A DNA stretch of 15,442 nt from Pseudomonadota bacterium (GTDB lineage: Bacteria; Pseudomonadota; Gammaproteobacteria; Burkholderiales; Burkholderiaceae_C), in the NCBI GenBank assembly GCA_023435325.1, contig JAEYRT010000030.1, forward strand, positions 1-15,442. Reading direction: 5' to 3'. Position numbers and translations under genes: made by a program. A model generated the notes under the pieces. That model ran no database searches. It was not told where the DNA came from and saw only the letters and a list, made by a program, of their open reading frames with translations. Of the stretch, positions 6,743-13,457 are shown one piece after another; the first letter of the stretch is position 1; every line of letters begins with the position of its first letter.

Positions 6743-7609
6743 ATGACTTTGCCAGCTGCACCCATCGGCGTTTTTGACAGTGGAATCGGTGGACTGAGCG
6801 TGCTGCAGGCCTTGCGCCACGAACTGCCCGGCGAGCACTTTGTCTATCTGGCCGATAGTGCCCATGCGCCTTATGGTGAGCGCGGCGATGCCTTTGTTTC
6901 GCAGCGCACGCACGCCATTGCCAGGCATTTGCGCATGCAGCACGGTATCAAAGCCTTGGTGATCGCCTGCAATACGGCTACGGCGGCGGCTGTGGAGTCA
7001 TTGCGTGAAGCCATGCCTGATGTGCCCATGATCGGCGTGGAACCGGCCATCAAGCCTGCGGCCTTGTCCAGCCAAACGCATCACATCGGGGTGATGGCCA
7101 CTCGGGGCACGGTGGAGAGTCGGCGTTTCAAGAAGCTGTTGCAAGAGCATGGCCAGCATGTGGCGTTTCATGTCCAGGCTTGCGACGGATTGGCGCGTGC
7201 AATTGAACGCAGCACGCAGGAGGCGGACAGCCACGATGGCTGTGATGTGCAGGCACTGTGCGCTGACTACACCCGGGCTTTGGGGCACTTTGGCCTGAAA
7301 ACCTCAGAGATGGACACCTTGGTTCTTGGCTGCACCCACTATGTTTTTGCCAAGGAAGCGTTGCGTGCGCTGGTGGGGCCTGATGTCCAGCTGATCGATA
7401 CGGGCGCTGCCGTGGCCCGGCAAACCCGGCGTTTGCTGGCACGTGCCCAGCTGTTGCAGCCTGAACCGGTGGTGCCGGATGCGCAGGCCGTGGCAGGCCC
7501 TGCACAAATCCAGTTGATGACGACGGGCCAGTTGCAGGCTTTGCAAGCCGCCGCCGCGCGCTGGCTGCAATTGCCAGCCAGCTGTTGCAGCGCTTCGCAG
7601 CTTGCATGA
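6743..7609 (+). CDS. murI: glutamate racemase
   Basis: This 288-aa cytosolic, cofactor-independent racemase makes D-glutamate for peptidoglycan precursors. The N-terminal motif PIGVFDSGIGGLSVL (8-22) carries the catalytic-region Asp/Ser. YLADSAHAPYGER (35-47) is the substrate-loop motif. The two catalytic cysteines sit in IACNTAT (Cys76) and LGCTHY (Cys197), so both are intact. Length is normal for the family. The start gives the usual short lead before FDSGIGG, but its Shine-Dalgarno is poor and an overlapping out-of-frame ATG lies 7 bp upstream. The gene stands alone, divergent from the MCP and convergent with the nuclease. Confidence 0.95.
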   Translation: MTLPAAPIGVFDSGIGGLSVLQALRHELPGEHFVYLADSAHAPYGERGDAFVSQRTHAIARHLRMQHGIKALVIACNTATAAAVESLREAMPDVPMIGVEPAIKPAALSSQTHHIGVMATRGTVESRRFKKLLQEHGQHVAFHVQACDGLARAIERSTQEADSHDGCDVQALCADYTRALGHFGLKTSEMDTLVLGCTHYVFAKEALRALVGPDVQLIDTGAAVARQTRRLLARAQLLQPEPVVPDAQAVAGPAQIQLMTTGQLQALQAAAARWLQLPASCCSASQLA

Positions 7610-7616
7610 GGAATCA

Positions 7617-7653
7617 CATCTGCTGGCGTTTGCTTTCAAGGCGCCGGCAGATG
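7617..7653. terminator. hairpin between convergent murI and nuclease genes
   Basis: Arms CATCTGCTGGCG and CGCCGGCAGATG pair over 12 bp with one G-U around a 13-nt loop, starting 8 bp after the murI stop. There is no T tract on either side, so it would be a non-canonical bidirectional terminator or 3' stabilising hairpin. Confidence 0.5.
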
Positions 7654-7662
7654 GGCAGACGC

Positions 7663-8478
7663 TTATTGGGGGCGTACGCCCGGCAGGAATTCAATGCCGG
7701 TGCGCTGGACCAGTTCCGCATAGCTAATGGGTTTGCTCACACGCTCGTCATCGCGGTTGGCTTGCCAGTGTGCCCAGGCCCGGTTGGTCTCCGCGTCATA
7801 GACCAGCTTGTACAGATGGGTGGGTACGGCCACTTGGTTGCCACCCACGGTGCTCGGATCTGCCGCAAATACCGGCCCCGTGATGATGAATACATCGCCT
7901 TTGGCGCGGCCTGCGTAATTGCGCGTGTCTCTCTCGATGCGCGCCCAGGGGCCGCTGTTTTGCTTGATGGATTGCGGCACCATGTTCGCCAGCGAGAAGC
8001 TTTGTGCCATTGCCTGCGCTGTTGGCATGTCACCGGCAGGGGCCATGTGACCGCGTGAGTAACCGGAGTTCCTGTAATCGCTCAGCTCTGCGCGCTCCGC
8101 ACGCGGCAGGCGTGCATCGGCAAAGAATTTGTTGGTGCGTTTTTCGTCGGCATCCTCAACCAAGGCCTTGTTCATGCGCTGGGCAACAAACAGGGGCGTG
8201 CGTGTGTTGCCGTTGTGCATGATGGCAAAAGCGTCATAGCACAGATCACGCAGCTTGGGCTGGGAGGGCAGCACAGGCGGCTGTCCTGCCACAAAAAATT
8301 GACGGCAACCTTTGAAATGTTCGCTGACAGCCGCTTGCGAAGGAGCAGATGCCGCATCAGCGCGGCTGGTTGTGGGGGGAGCAGAGGTATTGCCCAGACA
8401 GGCGGTCAGCAGGGCTGCACCCAAGGCAGCAGCCAGAGCAGCACGTGCACTGCGTGCTGAAAACTTTTGAAGAATCAC
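7663..8478 (-). CDS. DNA/RNA non-specific endonuclease, predicted lipoprotein
   Basis: This 271-aa protein belongs to the Serratia/NucA-type beta-beta-alpha-metal nuclease family. The active-site segment YSRGHMAPAGD (140-150) carries the general-base His144, with Ser in place of the Asp usually starting the DRGH motif. Asn165 in SLANMVPQ is the expected magnesium ligand. The N-terminus is an export signal ending in LLTAC (Cys27), a plausible lipobox, so it may be a lipid-anchored envelope nuclease; simple secretion is the alternative. Cys58 and Cys80 could form a disulfide. The start is GTG at 8478, supported by AAGGGA 6 nt upstream. That site lies in one arm of a 10-bp inverted repeat. Likely roles are nucleic-acid scavenging or turnover of extracellular DNA. 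Confidence 0.88.
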   Translation of the reverse strand: MILQKFSARSARAALAAALGAALLTACLGNTSAPPTTSRADAASAPSQAAVSEHFKGCRQFFVAGQPPVLPSQPKLRDLCYDAFAIMHNGNTRTPLFVAQRMNKALVEDADEKRTNKFFADARLPRAERAELSDYRNSGYSRGHMAPAGDMPTAQAMAQSFSLANMVPQSIKQNSGPWARIERDTRNYAGRAKGDVFIITGPVFAADPSTVGGNQVAVPTHLYKLVYDAETNRAWAHWQANRDDERVSKPISYAELVQRTGIEFLPGVRPQ

Positions 8479-8480
8479 GT

Positions 8481-8533
8481 CAATCCCTTGCCGCCTTTAT
8501 GGCTGGCGTTCACAAAACAATAGCAAGGGATTG
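8481..8533 (-). promoter_or_regulatory. inverted repeat sequestering the nuclease ribosome-binding site
   Basis: On the minus strand, CAATCCCTTG (8524-8533) and CAAGGGATTG (8481-8490) are perfect 10-bp complementary arms 33 nt apart. The second arm contains the AAGGGA Shine-Dalgarno of the nuclease GTG at 8478. The spacer has its own GC-rich hairpin (GCC-A-GCC with GGCGGC, loop AUAAA), which would bring the arms together. If formed in mRNA, the structure hides the ribosome-binding site. Whether it is a thermosensor, a protein-controlled element or coincidence is unknown. Confidence 0.55.
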
Positions 8534-8591
8534 GAGCAGTTTTTGATAAAAGGTTCCGATGAACGGTTTTTTAACCACCGGTCATGCGGAT

Positions 8592-9026
8592 TCAATTGCC
8601 ATCCAGACTGGCACTCCAGCGGTCGTTCCATTCATGGCGAACGCGATCGATGCTGCGGCGATCACGTTTGCTCGGGCGTCCGTCATGCTGCAAGGCAATG
8701 CTGGCAGCAGGCTCTGGTGCCAGGCGGTGCTGTTCGGCCAGGCGTTCACGCTCGGCAATGCTCTCTGCCGTTTCTGCATAGAGCTGCTGTGCCACCGGCG
8801 CGGGGCCGCGCACGGGGCTCAAACCCAGCACTTTCACGGTTTTGGGTACATTGCCCTGGCGCAGGGCAATGGTGTCGCCGACGCGAATTTCGCGCGAGGC
8901 CTTGGCTGCTGAGGCATTGACTGTCACCCTGCCTTTGCCGATTTGTTCCACGGCCAAGCTGCGGGTTTTGTAAAAGCGTGCAGCCCATAACCATTTGTCC
9001 AGCCGCATGGATGCAATTTCACTCAT
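8592..9026 (-). CDS. hslR: Hsp15-like S4-domain RNA-binding heat-shock protein
   Basis: This 144-aa protein resembles Hsp15, which binds free 50S ribosomal subunits carrying nascent chains and helps recycle them after heat shock. The S4 RNA-binding domain spans about residues 7-60 with MRLDKWLWAARFYKTRSLA and IGKGRVTVNASAAKASREI, then VGDTIALRQG. A basic C-terminal tail (GRPSKRDRRSIDR, about 116-128) follows, as in the family. The length fits. No strong Shine-Dalgarno precedes the ATG at 9026, and a start at the Met just before RLDKWLW is possible. The gap to the nuclease (113 bp) and its own intergenic structures suggest that the two genes are not tightly coupled. Confidence 0.9.
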   Translation of the reverse strand: MSEIASMRLDKWLWAARFYKTRSLAVEQIGKGRVTVNASAAKASREIRVGDTIALRQGNVPKTVKVLGLSPVRGPAPVAQQLYAETAESIAERERLAEQHRLAPEPAASIALQHDGRPSKRDRRSIDRVRHEWNDRWSASLDGN

Positions 9027-9179
9027 GCATGCATTTTCTCGCGGCGCAAGGAGGGTGCTGCGGAAAAGGATGGCATCCGTTGTGCTGTGCGGGTTTTTAC
9101 CGGTAGATCGCTAATGGACGAGCGGGATGATGCTTTGCATGCGTCTGCATGGAGCCACGAGCGCTGTCAGGTGGCAGCT

Positions 9180-9203
9180 AGCAGATGGTTGGGCCCATCT
9201 GCT
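9180..9203. repeat. perfect 9-bp inverted repeat, operator-like
   Basis: AGCAGATGG (9180-9188) and CCATCTGCT (9195-9203) flank TTGGGC in the hslR/tctA divergent spacer. There is no following T tract, so a protein-binding site is more likely than a terminator. Confidence 0.35.
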
Positions 9204-9264
9204 TGATACGAGACAAGGCATTTTCTTGCGGCAATGGCAGTCTGCGCGATGCCAAGGTGCATAA

Positions 9265-9288
9265 GAACAAGGGAACAAGGGAACAAGG
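9265..9288. repeat. 8-bp tandem repeat (three copies)
   Basis: GAACAAGG occurs three times without interruption and then runs into GGAAAAC. The last copy supplies the AAGGGG Shine-Dalgarno for the ATG at 9296. The number of copies could change by slippage and alter spacing upstream of that start. Confidence 0.85.
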
Positions 9289-9295
9289 GGAAAAC

Positions 9296-9466
9296 ATGGC
9301 AGTACGTAAATGTGCAAAGCAGTCTTCAGACTCGGGTCAAGCAGCATTCATCCGCCCATTGAAGCTAAAGAGCCGGTGTGTGCCTGGCTTCGCCGCTGTT
9401 GCGAGCCTCTTTCTTGCCCCGGTCGACATGGCCCCACACAGCCTGGCAGGCTGCAACGCACTGTGA
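9296..9466 (+). CDS. possible small ORF or leader peptide before tctA
   Basis: This 56-codon frame starts with ATG 5 nt after an AAGGGG site, the best ribosome-binding site in the area, and ends 10 bp before the tctA start, whose own site is poor. The product is basic at the N-terminus (MAVRKCAKQ, PLKLKSR) with one short hydrophobic stretch (GFAAVASLFLAPV) and resembles nothing I recognise. The arrangement would suit translational coupling or a leader peptide. It could equally be non-coding sequence with a chance ribosome-binding site. Confidence 0.35.
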   Translation: MAVRKCAKQSSDSGQAAFIRPLKLKSRCVPGFAAVASLFLAPVDMAPHSLAGCNAL

Positions 9467-9476
9467 AAGCTTGCCG

Positions 9477-10988
9477 ATGGAAGCATTAGCAGCGCTATGG
9501 CAGGGTTTGGCCGTGGCAGTGATGCCGGAGCATCTGGCCTGGGCCTTTGCCGGGTGCATATTGGGAACGGCCATGGGCGTATTGCCCGGTTTTGCGCCTT
9601 CGGCAGCAATTGCCGTGCTGCTGCCCATGAGCTTTCATGGGGATATCACGGCCACCTTCATCTTCTTCATTGCGATTGCCTGCGGGGGCATGTACGGTGG
9701 GTCCACCACCTCCATCTTGCTCAACAGTTCGGGCGAGAGCGCGAGCTTGGTCACTGCCATGGAAGGCAAGCGCATGGCGCTCAATGGGCGCGCCGGGACG
9801 GCGCTGGCAACGGCCGCAATAGGCTCCTTTATTGCTGGTAGCCTGGCGAGCGGATTTGTGGTGTGGGCCGGGCCCTGGGTGGCAGACATCGCCAACAGTG
9901 TCGGGCCAGCCGAGCTTTTCATGCTGATGGTGATGGCTTTGGGGGCGGTCAGTGCAGCCTTGGGTAAAAGCACGTTGCGTGGGGTCACTGCCCTGTTTGT
10001 CGGGATTGCCCTGGCATGTGTGGGCCTGGATGCTGCCAGTGGGGTGGAGCGGCTGACGGCCGGTCAGACATGGCTGCAGGACGGCATGGATGTGGGGCTG
10101 ATCGCCGTCGGGCTTTTCGTGCTGACCCCGGTGCTGTATGGCGTGATGTACGAAGGCCCGGTGCGCGCCACCCTCCATCCCGTGGGAGCAGTGCGCATGG
10201 AGCGCCTGGACTGGAAGCGTTCATGGCGCCCCTGGCTGCGTGGCACCCTGATTGGCACTCCTTTGGGGTGCGTACCTGTAGGCGGAATCGATATGCCCAC
10301 CTACATCAGCTATGCCTCTGAACGCTATATGGTGCGCGAGCAATATCGCAGCGAGTTCGGGCGCGAAGGCGCCATCGAAGGCGTCGCAGGGCCTGAGGCC
10401 GCGAACAATGCCACGGTCACGGCGGCACTGGTGCCCCTGCTTGCCATGGGCATTCCCACCAGCAACACCACGGCGGTCATGCTGGGTGCCTTTCAAAATT
10501 ACGGCGCTCATCCGGGGCACCAGTGGTTTAGCGTGGGACACGGGCTGGTGTGGGCGCTGATCGCTTCCTTGCTGATTGCCAACCTGATGCTCCTGGTGCT
10601 GAACCTGCCCCTGGTGCGGGTGTGGACTGTGCTGCTGCGCTTGCCGCGTCCCCAGTTGCATGCCGCCATGCTGGTGCTGGCGACTGCAGGCGTGTACGGC
10701 TTGCGCCAGAGTGTGGAGGATTTGTTGCTGCTGTATGCCGTAGGTCTGGCAGGTGTGGGGATGCGGCGGTTTGACTTTCCGGTCACACCACTTGTCATTG
10801 GTCTTGTGCTGGGGCCTCTGGCGGAAATGCAGCTGCACCAGGCTGTGGCGGTAGGCCATGGGAGTCTGACCATCTTTGTCCAGCGGCCTCTGGCTCTGAC
10901 GTTGCTGATCTTGGTGGTCTTGCTGGTCGTGATGCCGCACCTGCTGCAAGGCTGGGCAAGACGGCGCATGGCCCAGACGCGAAGTTGA
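9477..10988 (+). CDS. tctA: TctA-family tripartite tricarboxylate transporter permease (orphan)
   Basis: This 503-aa inner-membrane protein is the large permease of a tripartite tricarboxylate transporter, which imports citrate or related carboxylates with the small subunit TctB and the periplasmic binding protein TctC. Typical features are the early glycine-rich MGVLPGFAPSAAIAVLLP (33-50), GGMYGGSTTSILLN (70-83), the GVAGPEAANNATV block (302-314) and multiple membrane segments. The signature usually written GIPGSGTTA reads GIPTSNTTA (325-333). Neither tctB nor tctC is adjacent, so partners must lie elsewhere or be absent. I chose the ATG at 9477 because it gives the family's usual MEAL...LWQGLAVA beginning; an in-frame ATG at 9378 would add an unlikely 33 residues. 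The downstream end is a strong bidirectional terminator. Confidence 0.88.
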   Translation: MEALAALWQGLAVAVMPEHLAWAFAGCILGTAMGVLPGFAPSAAIAVLLPMSFHGDITATFIFFIAIACGGMYGGSTTSILLNSSGESASLVTAMEGKRMALNGRAGTALATAAIGSFIAGSLASGFVVWAGPWVADIANSVGPAELFMLMVMALGAVSAALGKSTLRGVTALFVGIALACVGLDAASGVERLTAGQTWLQDGMDVGLIAVGLFVLTPVLYGVMYEGPVRATLHPVGAVRMERLDWKRSWRPWLRGTLIGTPLGCVPVGGIDMPTYISYASERYMVREQYRSEFGREGAIEGVAGPEAANNATVTAALVPLLAMGIPTSNTTAVMLGAFQNYGAHPGHQWFSVGHGLVWALIASLLIANLMLLVLNLPLVRVWTVLLRLPRPQLHAAMLVLATAGVYGLRQSVEDLLLLYAVGLAGVGMRRFDFPVTPLVIGLVLGPLAEMQLHQAVAVGHGSLTIFVQRPLALTLLILVVLLVVMPHLLQGWARRRMAQTRS

Positions 10989-11022
10989 CGAGAGCGGTGA
11001 CCCGTTCGGCTTGAAACGGCAG

Positions 11023-11059
11023 AAAAAAAGGCCTTGAAGAAATTCAAGGCCTTTTGTTT
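11023..11059. terminator. bidirectional intrinsic terminator between tctA and MCP
   Basis: AAAAGGCCTTGAA and TTCAAGGCCTTTT form a perfect 13-bp stem closed by a GAAA loop on the plus strand. A-rich and T-rich flanks provide a U tract in both directions. It serves convergent tctA (plus) and the second MCP (minus). Confidence 0.93.
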
Positions 11060-11072
11060 GCACCATGCTGGT

Positions 11073-12731
11073 TTACTGCAGCAGGGCGGGTTCATCGTGC
11101 GATGGTACCGCCTGCGCCGTCTTGCGGCTCAGCGGTGCAGGCGCGGTTTGCGCAAGGACAACGCTGGAGGCTTCGGCAGCGGCGTCAGTGCCGGTCTTGA
11201 ATGTCGCCACCAGCTTGCTGAGCTCAATGGCTTGGTGGCTGAGGCTGTTGGCCGCTGCGGCGCTTTCTTCCACCAGGGCCGCATTTTGCTGGGTCACCTG
11301 ATCCAGTTGGGCCACGGCATCGCTGACTTGTCCTGTTCCCAGGCTTTGTTCCTGGCTGGCACTGCTGATTTCCTGGATGAGCGTTGCCACGCTCTGCACC
11401 TGGCGCACCACTTCCGAGATGGTGGCACCTGTGTCGCTGACCAGTCGTGTGCCTTCGCTGACTTGGTTCACGCTTTGCTGAATCAGCTGCTTGATTTCCT
11501 TGGCGGCCTCGGCGCTGCGGCCTGCCAACGCACGAACTTCGCCTGCCACCACGGCAAAGCCGCGGCCTTGCTCGCCAGCGCGTGCGGCTTCCACTGCCGC
11601 ATTGAGCGCCAGGATATTGGTCTGGAAGGCAATGCCGTCGATCACGCCGATGATGTCGGCAATCTTGCGCGAACTGGAGGAGATAACTTCCATGGTCTGT
11701 GTGACCTGCTCCATGGCCTGCCCACCCTGGGCCGCAGTCTGTGCCGCATCACGTGCCAGCGAGGTGGCTTGCTGGGCGTTGTCCGTGTTGTTGCGCACGG
11801 TGGAAGCCAGTTGCTCCATGCTGGCGGCCGTCTGTTGCAGATTGCTGGCCTGCTCTTCGGTGCGCTGCGACAGGTCATGGTTGCCACTGGAGATCTGGTT
11901 GGCGCCGGTGGCAATGGATTCGCTGCTGTCGCGGATACGAGTGACAATGCCCAGCAGGTTGTTGTTCATGCTTTGCAGTGCGTGCATCAAGCGGCCCAGC
12001 TCGTCCTTGGAAGTGACCTCGATCCGGGAGCTTAAATCGCCTTCGGCCACGGTTTCGGCCAAGCGCACGGCTTCATGGAGGTTGCGCGTAATGGTGCGGA
12101 TGATGAGCGTCGCACCCAGCAGCGCCAGCACCAGCAGGATGGCCAGACCGCCCCCGGCCAAGATGATGGAGCGCTTCAGCGCAGCCTGGGCTTGCTGATA
12201 GGCTTGCTGCGCCATTTCTTCCTGAAGGTTGGAGAGCAGTTGCAAATTGCTTGCCAGCGGGCTGACGCTGGGGAACAGGCGGTATTCAATGAAAGAACCC
12301 AGGGCTTCGTGATCCTCGCGTTCAAACAAGCGCAGCAGATCCTCTACCCGTGGCGTGATGGCTTCCAGCAAGGTGCCCACGCGGTCCGCCAGCTCCTTTT
12401 CTTTATCCACGATCTCGGTCTGGAGGTAATCGCTCCATGCCTTCTCGATATTGGTTTTGATTTGCAGCAGGTCATCTTTGCCCGAGCTGGCCAAGATTTG
12501 CTGGTTGTAGACCTTGTTGCTGATTTCCACCAGCTTGATGCCGTAGCCGTCCGAAATCACCTTCAACTGCTGCATGGGCATGACGCGATTTTCGTAAATA
12601 TCGGCCAGTCGCTGATTGGCGGCATTGAGTTGCTGCACCAAGCCCGCAGTGATGACAACGGTTAACACCAACAATCCAGCAACCAAAAGCCACAACTTGG
12701 CGCGGATGCTGACGTTTTTTATAGCTTGCAT
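11073..12731 (-). CDS. methyl-accepting chemotaxis protein with four-helix-bundle sensor
   Basis: This 552-aa chemoreceptor has a first membrane helix at 13-32, a periplasmic four-helix-bundle (4HB_MCP-like) sensor from about 33-188 including RVMPMQQLKVISDGYG, a second membrane helix at 189-212 and a HAMP region (213-265). The signalling domain has the tip IGVIDGIAFQTNILALNAAV at 361-380. An Ala/Pro-rich tail ends ...PSHDEPALLQ, without a CheR-type pentapeptide. An AGGA site lies 9 nt before the ATG at 12731. Its signalling tip is nearly identical to that of the first MCP while the sensors differ, as usual for paralogous receptors. The ligand cannot be read from the sequence. Expression is presumably independent, as more than 500 bp of intergenic DNA precedes it. 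Confidence 0.93.
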   Translation of the reverse strand: MQAIKNVSIRAKLWLLVAGLLVLTVVITAGLVQQLNAANQRLADIYENRVMPMQQLKVISDGYGIKLVEISNKVYNQQILASSGKDDLLQIKTNIEKAWSDYLQTEIVDKEKELADRVGTLLEAITPRVEDLLRLFEREDHEALGSFIEYRLFPSVSPLASNLQLLSNLQEEMAQQAYQQAQAALKRSIILAGGGLAILLVLALLGATLIIRTITRNLHEAVRLAETVAEGDLSSRIEVTSKDELGRLMHALQSMNNNLLGIVTRIRDSSESIATGANQISSGNHDLSQRTEEQASNLQQTAASMEQLASTVRNNTDNAQQATSLARDAAQTAAQGGQAMEQVTQTMEVISSSSRKIADIIGVIDGIAFQTNILALNAAVEAARAGEQGRGFAVVAGEVRALAGRSAEAAKEIKQLIQQSVNQVSEGTRLVSDTGATISEVVRQVQSVATLIQEISSASQEQSLGTGQVSDAVAQLDQVTQQNAALVEESAAAANSLSHQAIELSKLVATFKTGTDAAAEASSVVLAQTAPAPLSRKTAQAVPSHDEPALLQ

Positions 12732-13224
12732 GTTTTCTATCCTGGTCTCTACAGAATGTGTGCACTGGCGTTGTTGGAGCCACCAGCATCACCCTTGTGC
12801 GTCGTTGCTCTAGATCCGTTCACACCACCTTTTGATACGTCGTTGCTTCGGCCTGCCGTACGTCTTTGTACTGCTTGTGGCTTCGCGTTGGGGCTCAAGC
12901 GCAAATCTGTAATTTGCTCGGTGGTGCTGGCGGCTCTTATGGGTCGTGTTGGCAGTTCCTGGTGCAAAGGCTCGCAGCAAATGACTGGCAACTGCTGCTC
13001 GGAAAATAATTGTGGCAGATTGTTAATAAAGCAAAAAATGGTAATGCGGCAAGAAAAAGGTGTTTAAGCCCCAATTGCTCATTTTTTTTCAGGAAATTCA
13101 GGCAGATGCGTGCATTCCAAAGCCAGGGCATGGATGGCATTCTCTAATGCAGATGCTGGGGTTCTTTAATTGTGTGGGTGCCTGGCGAAAAGCGCTGCGG
13201 TTGGCTATCCAGGGCCGTCAGCGT
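12732..13224. other. intergenic region upstream of second MCP
   Basis: About 490 bp with no supported gene; small open frames on both strands have no ribosome-binding sites or recognisable products. The stretch around 13000-13095 is A/T-rich, unlike the flanking genes, and may contain the MCP promoter (a weak TTGCTT...AATTAT pair on the minus strand). No FliA-type flagellar promoter was found. Confidence 0.4.
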
Positions 13225-13265
13225 AGAAAAACAAAAGGGCCGCACATTGGGCGTCCCTTTTTGTT
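13225..13265 (-). terminator. terminator closing the sulfur-compound operon
   Basis: On the minus strand AAAAGGG-A-CGC pairs with GCG-G-CCCTTTT (one internal mismatch, 7-nt loop) followed by GTTTTTC. It lies about 10 bp beyond the stop of the small membrane protein gene. The plus strand also ends in a T run, so it could work in both directions. Confidence 0.82.
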
Positions 13266-13274
13266 GGTGGCGTT

Positions 13275-13442
13275 TTAATCCGGCATTGAGCAGTGGCCGC
13301 CTTGTACGGCCATGCCGGAGCCTGCTGCAATCAGTGGCGCTTCAAAGCGCAGGTCCACGGGTTTGGAGCTGGCGAAGTCCCAGGCCAGAAAGGCAACGAG
13401 TAACACCCAGAAGGTGGTGCGCAGCACGAAAGCTTGTGTCAT
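13275..13442 (-). CDS. small single-pass membrane protein in sulfur operon
   Basis: This is a 55-codon gene too short for many gene finders. The product begins MTQAFVLRTTFW, has one hydrophobic helix (about 9-25, TTFWVLLVAFLAWDFAS) and a C-terminal segment of about 30 residues ending GGHCSMPD with a single Cys51. The ATG is preceded by AAAGGA 7 nt upstream and follows the permease stop by 15 bp; a terminator follows its own stop. Position, ribosome-binding site and terminator all support a real third gene of the operon. Arg8 before the helix suggests a cytoplasmic N-terminus and periplasmic C-terminus. An uncleaved or cleaved signal peptide is possible. I do not recognise the family. A role in assembly or sulfur handling with the permease is only a guess. 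Confidence 0.75.
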   Translation of the reverse strand: MTQAFVLRTTFWVLLVAFLAWDFASSKPVDLRFEAPLIAAGSGMAVQGGHCSMPD

Positions 13443-13457
13443 GGTGTGCGTCCTTTC

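Larger units (their letters stand above)
9027..9295. other. intergenic region upstream of the tctA unit
   Basis: No gene is convincing here. It holds the divergent starts of hslR (minus) and the tctA unit (plus), a 9-bp perfect inverted repeat AGCAGATGG/CCATCTGCT with a 6-nt loop at 9180-9203, and the 8-bp tandem repeat at 9265-9288. An in-frame ATG at 9185 would extend the small ORF at 9296 upstream across the repeat, but nothing supports that start. I could not place a clear promoter. Confidence 0.5.

Noticed and set aside
8535..8578. A/T-rich hairpin GGTT/AACC after hslR as a terminator
   Set aside because: Stem is only 3-4 bp with a large asymmetric loop; too weak to call.
11034..12035. 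333-codon plus-strand frame opposite the second MCP
   Set aside because: Antisense image of the conserved MCP signalling domain; the same kind of frame appears opposite the first MCP (4985-5650).
12726..13067. 113-codon plus-strand frame before the second MCP
   Set aside because: It starts inside the MCP coding start, has no ribosome-binding site and its composition is not protein-like.
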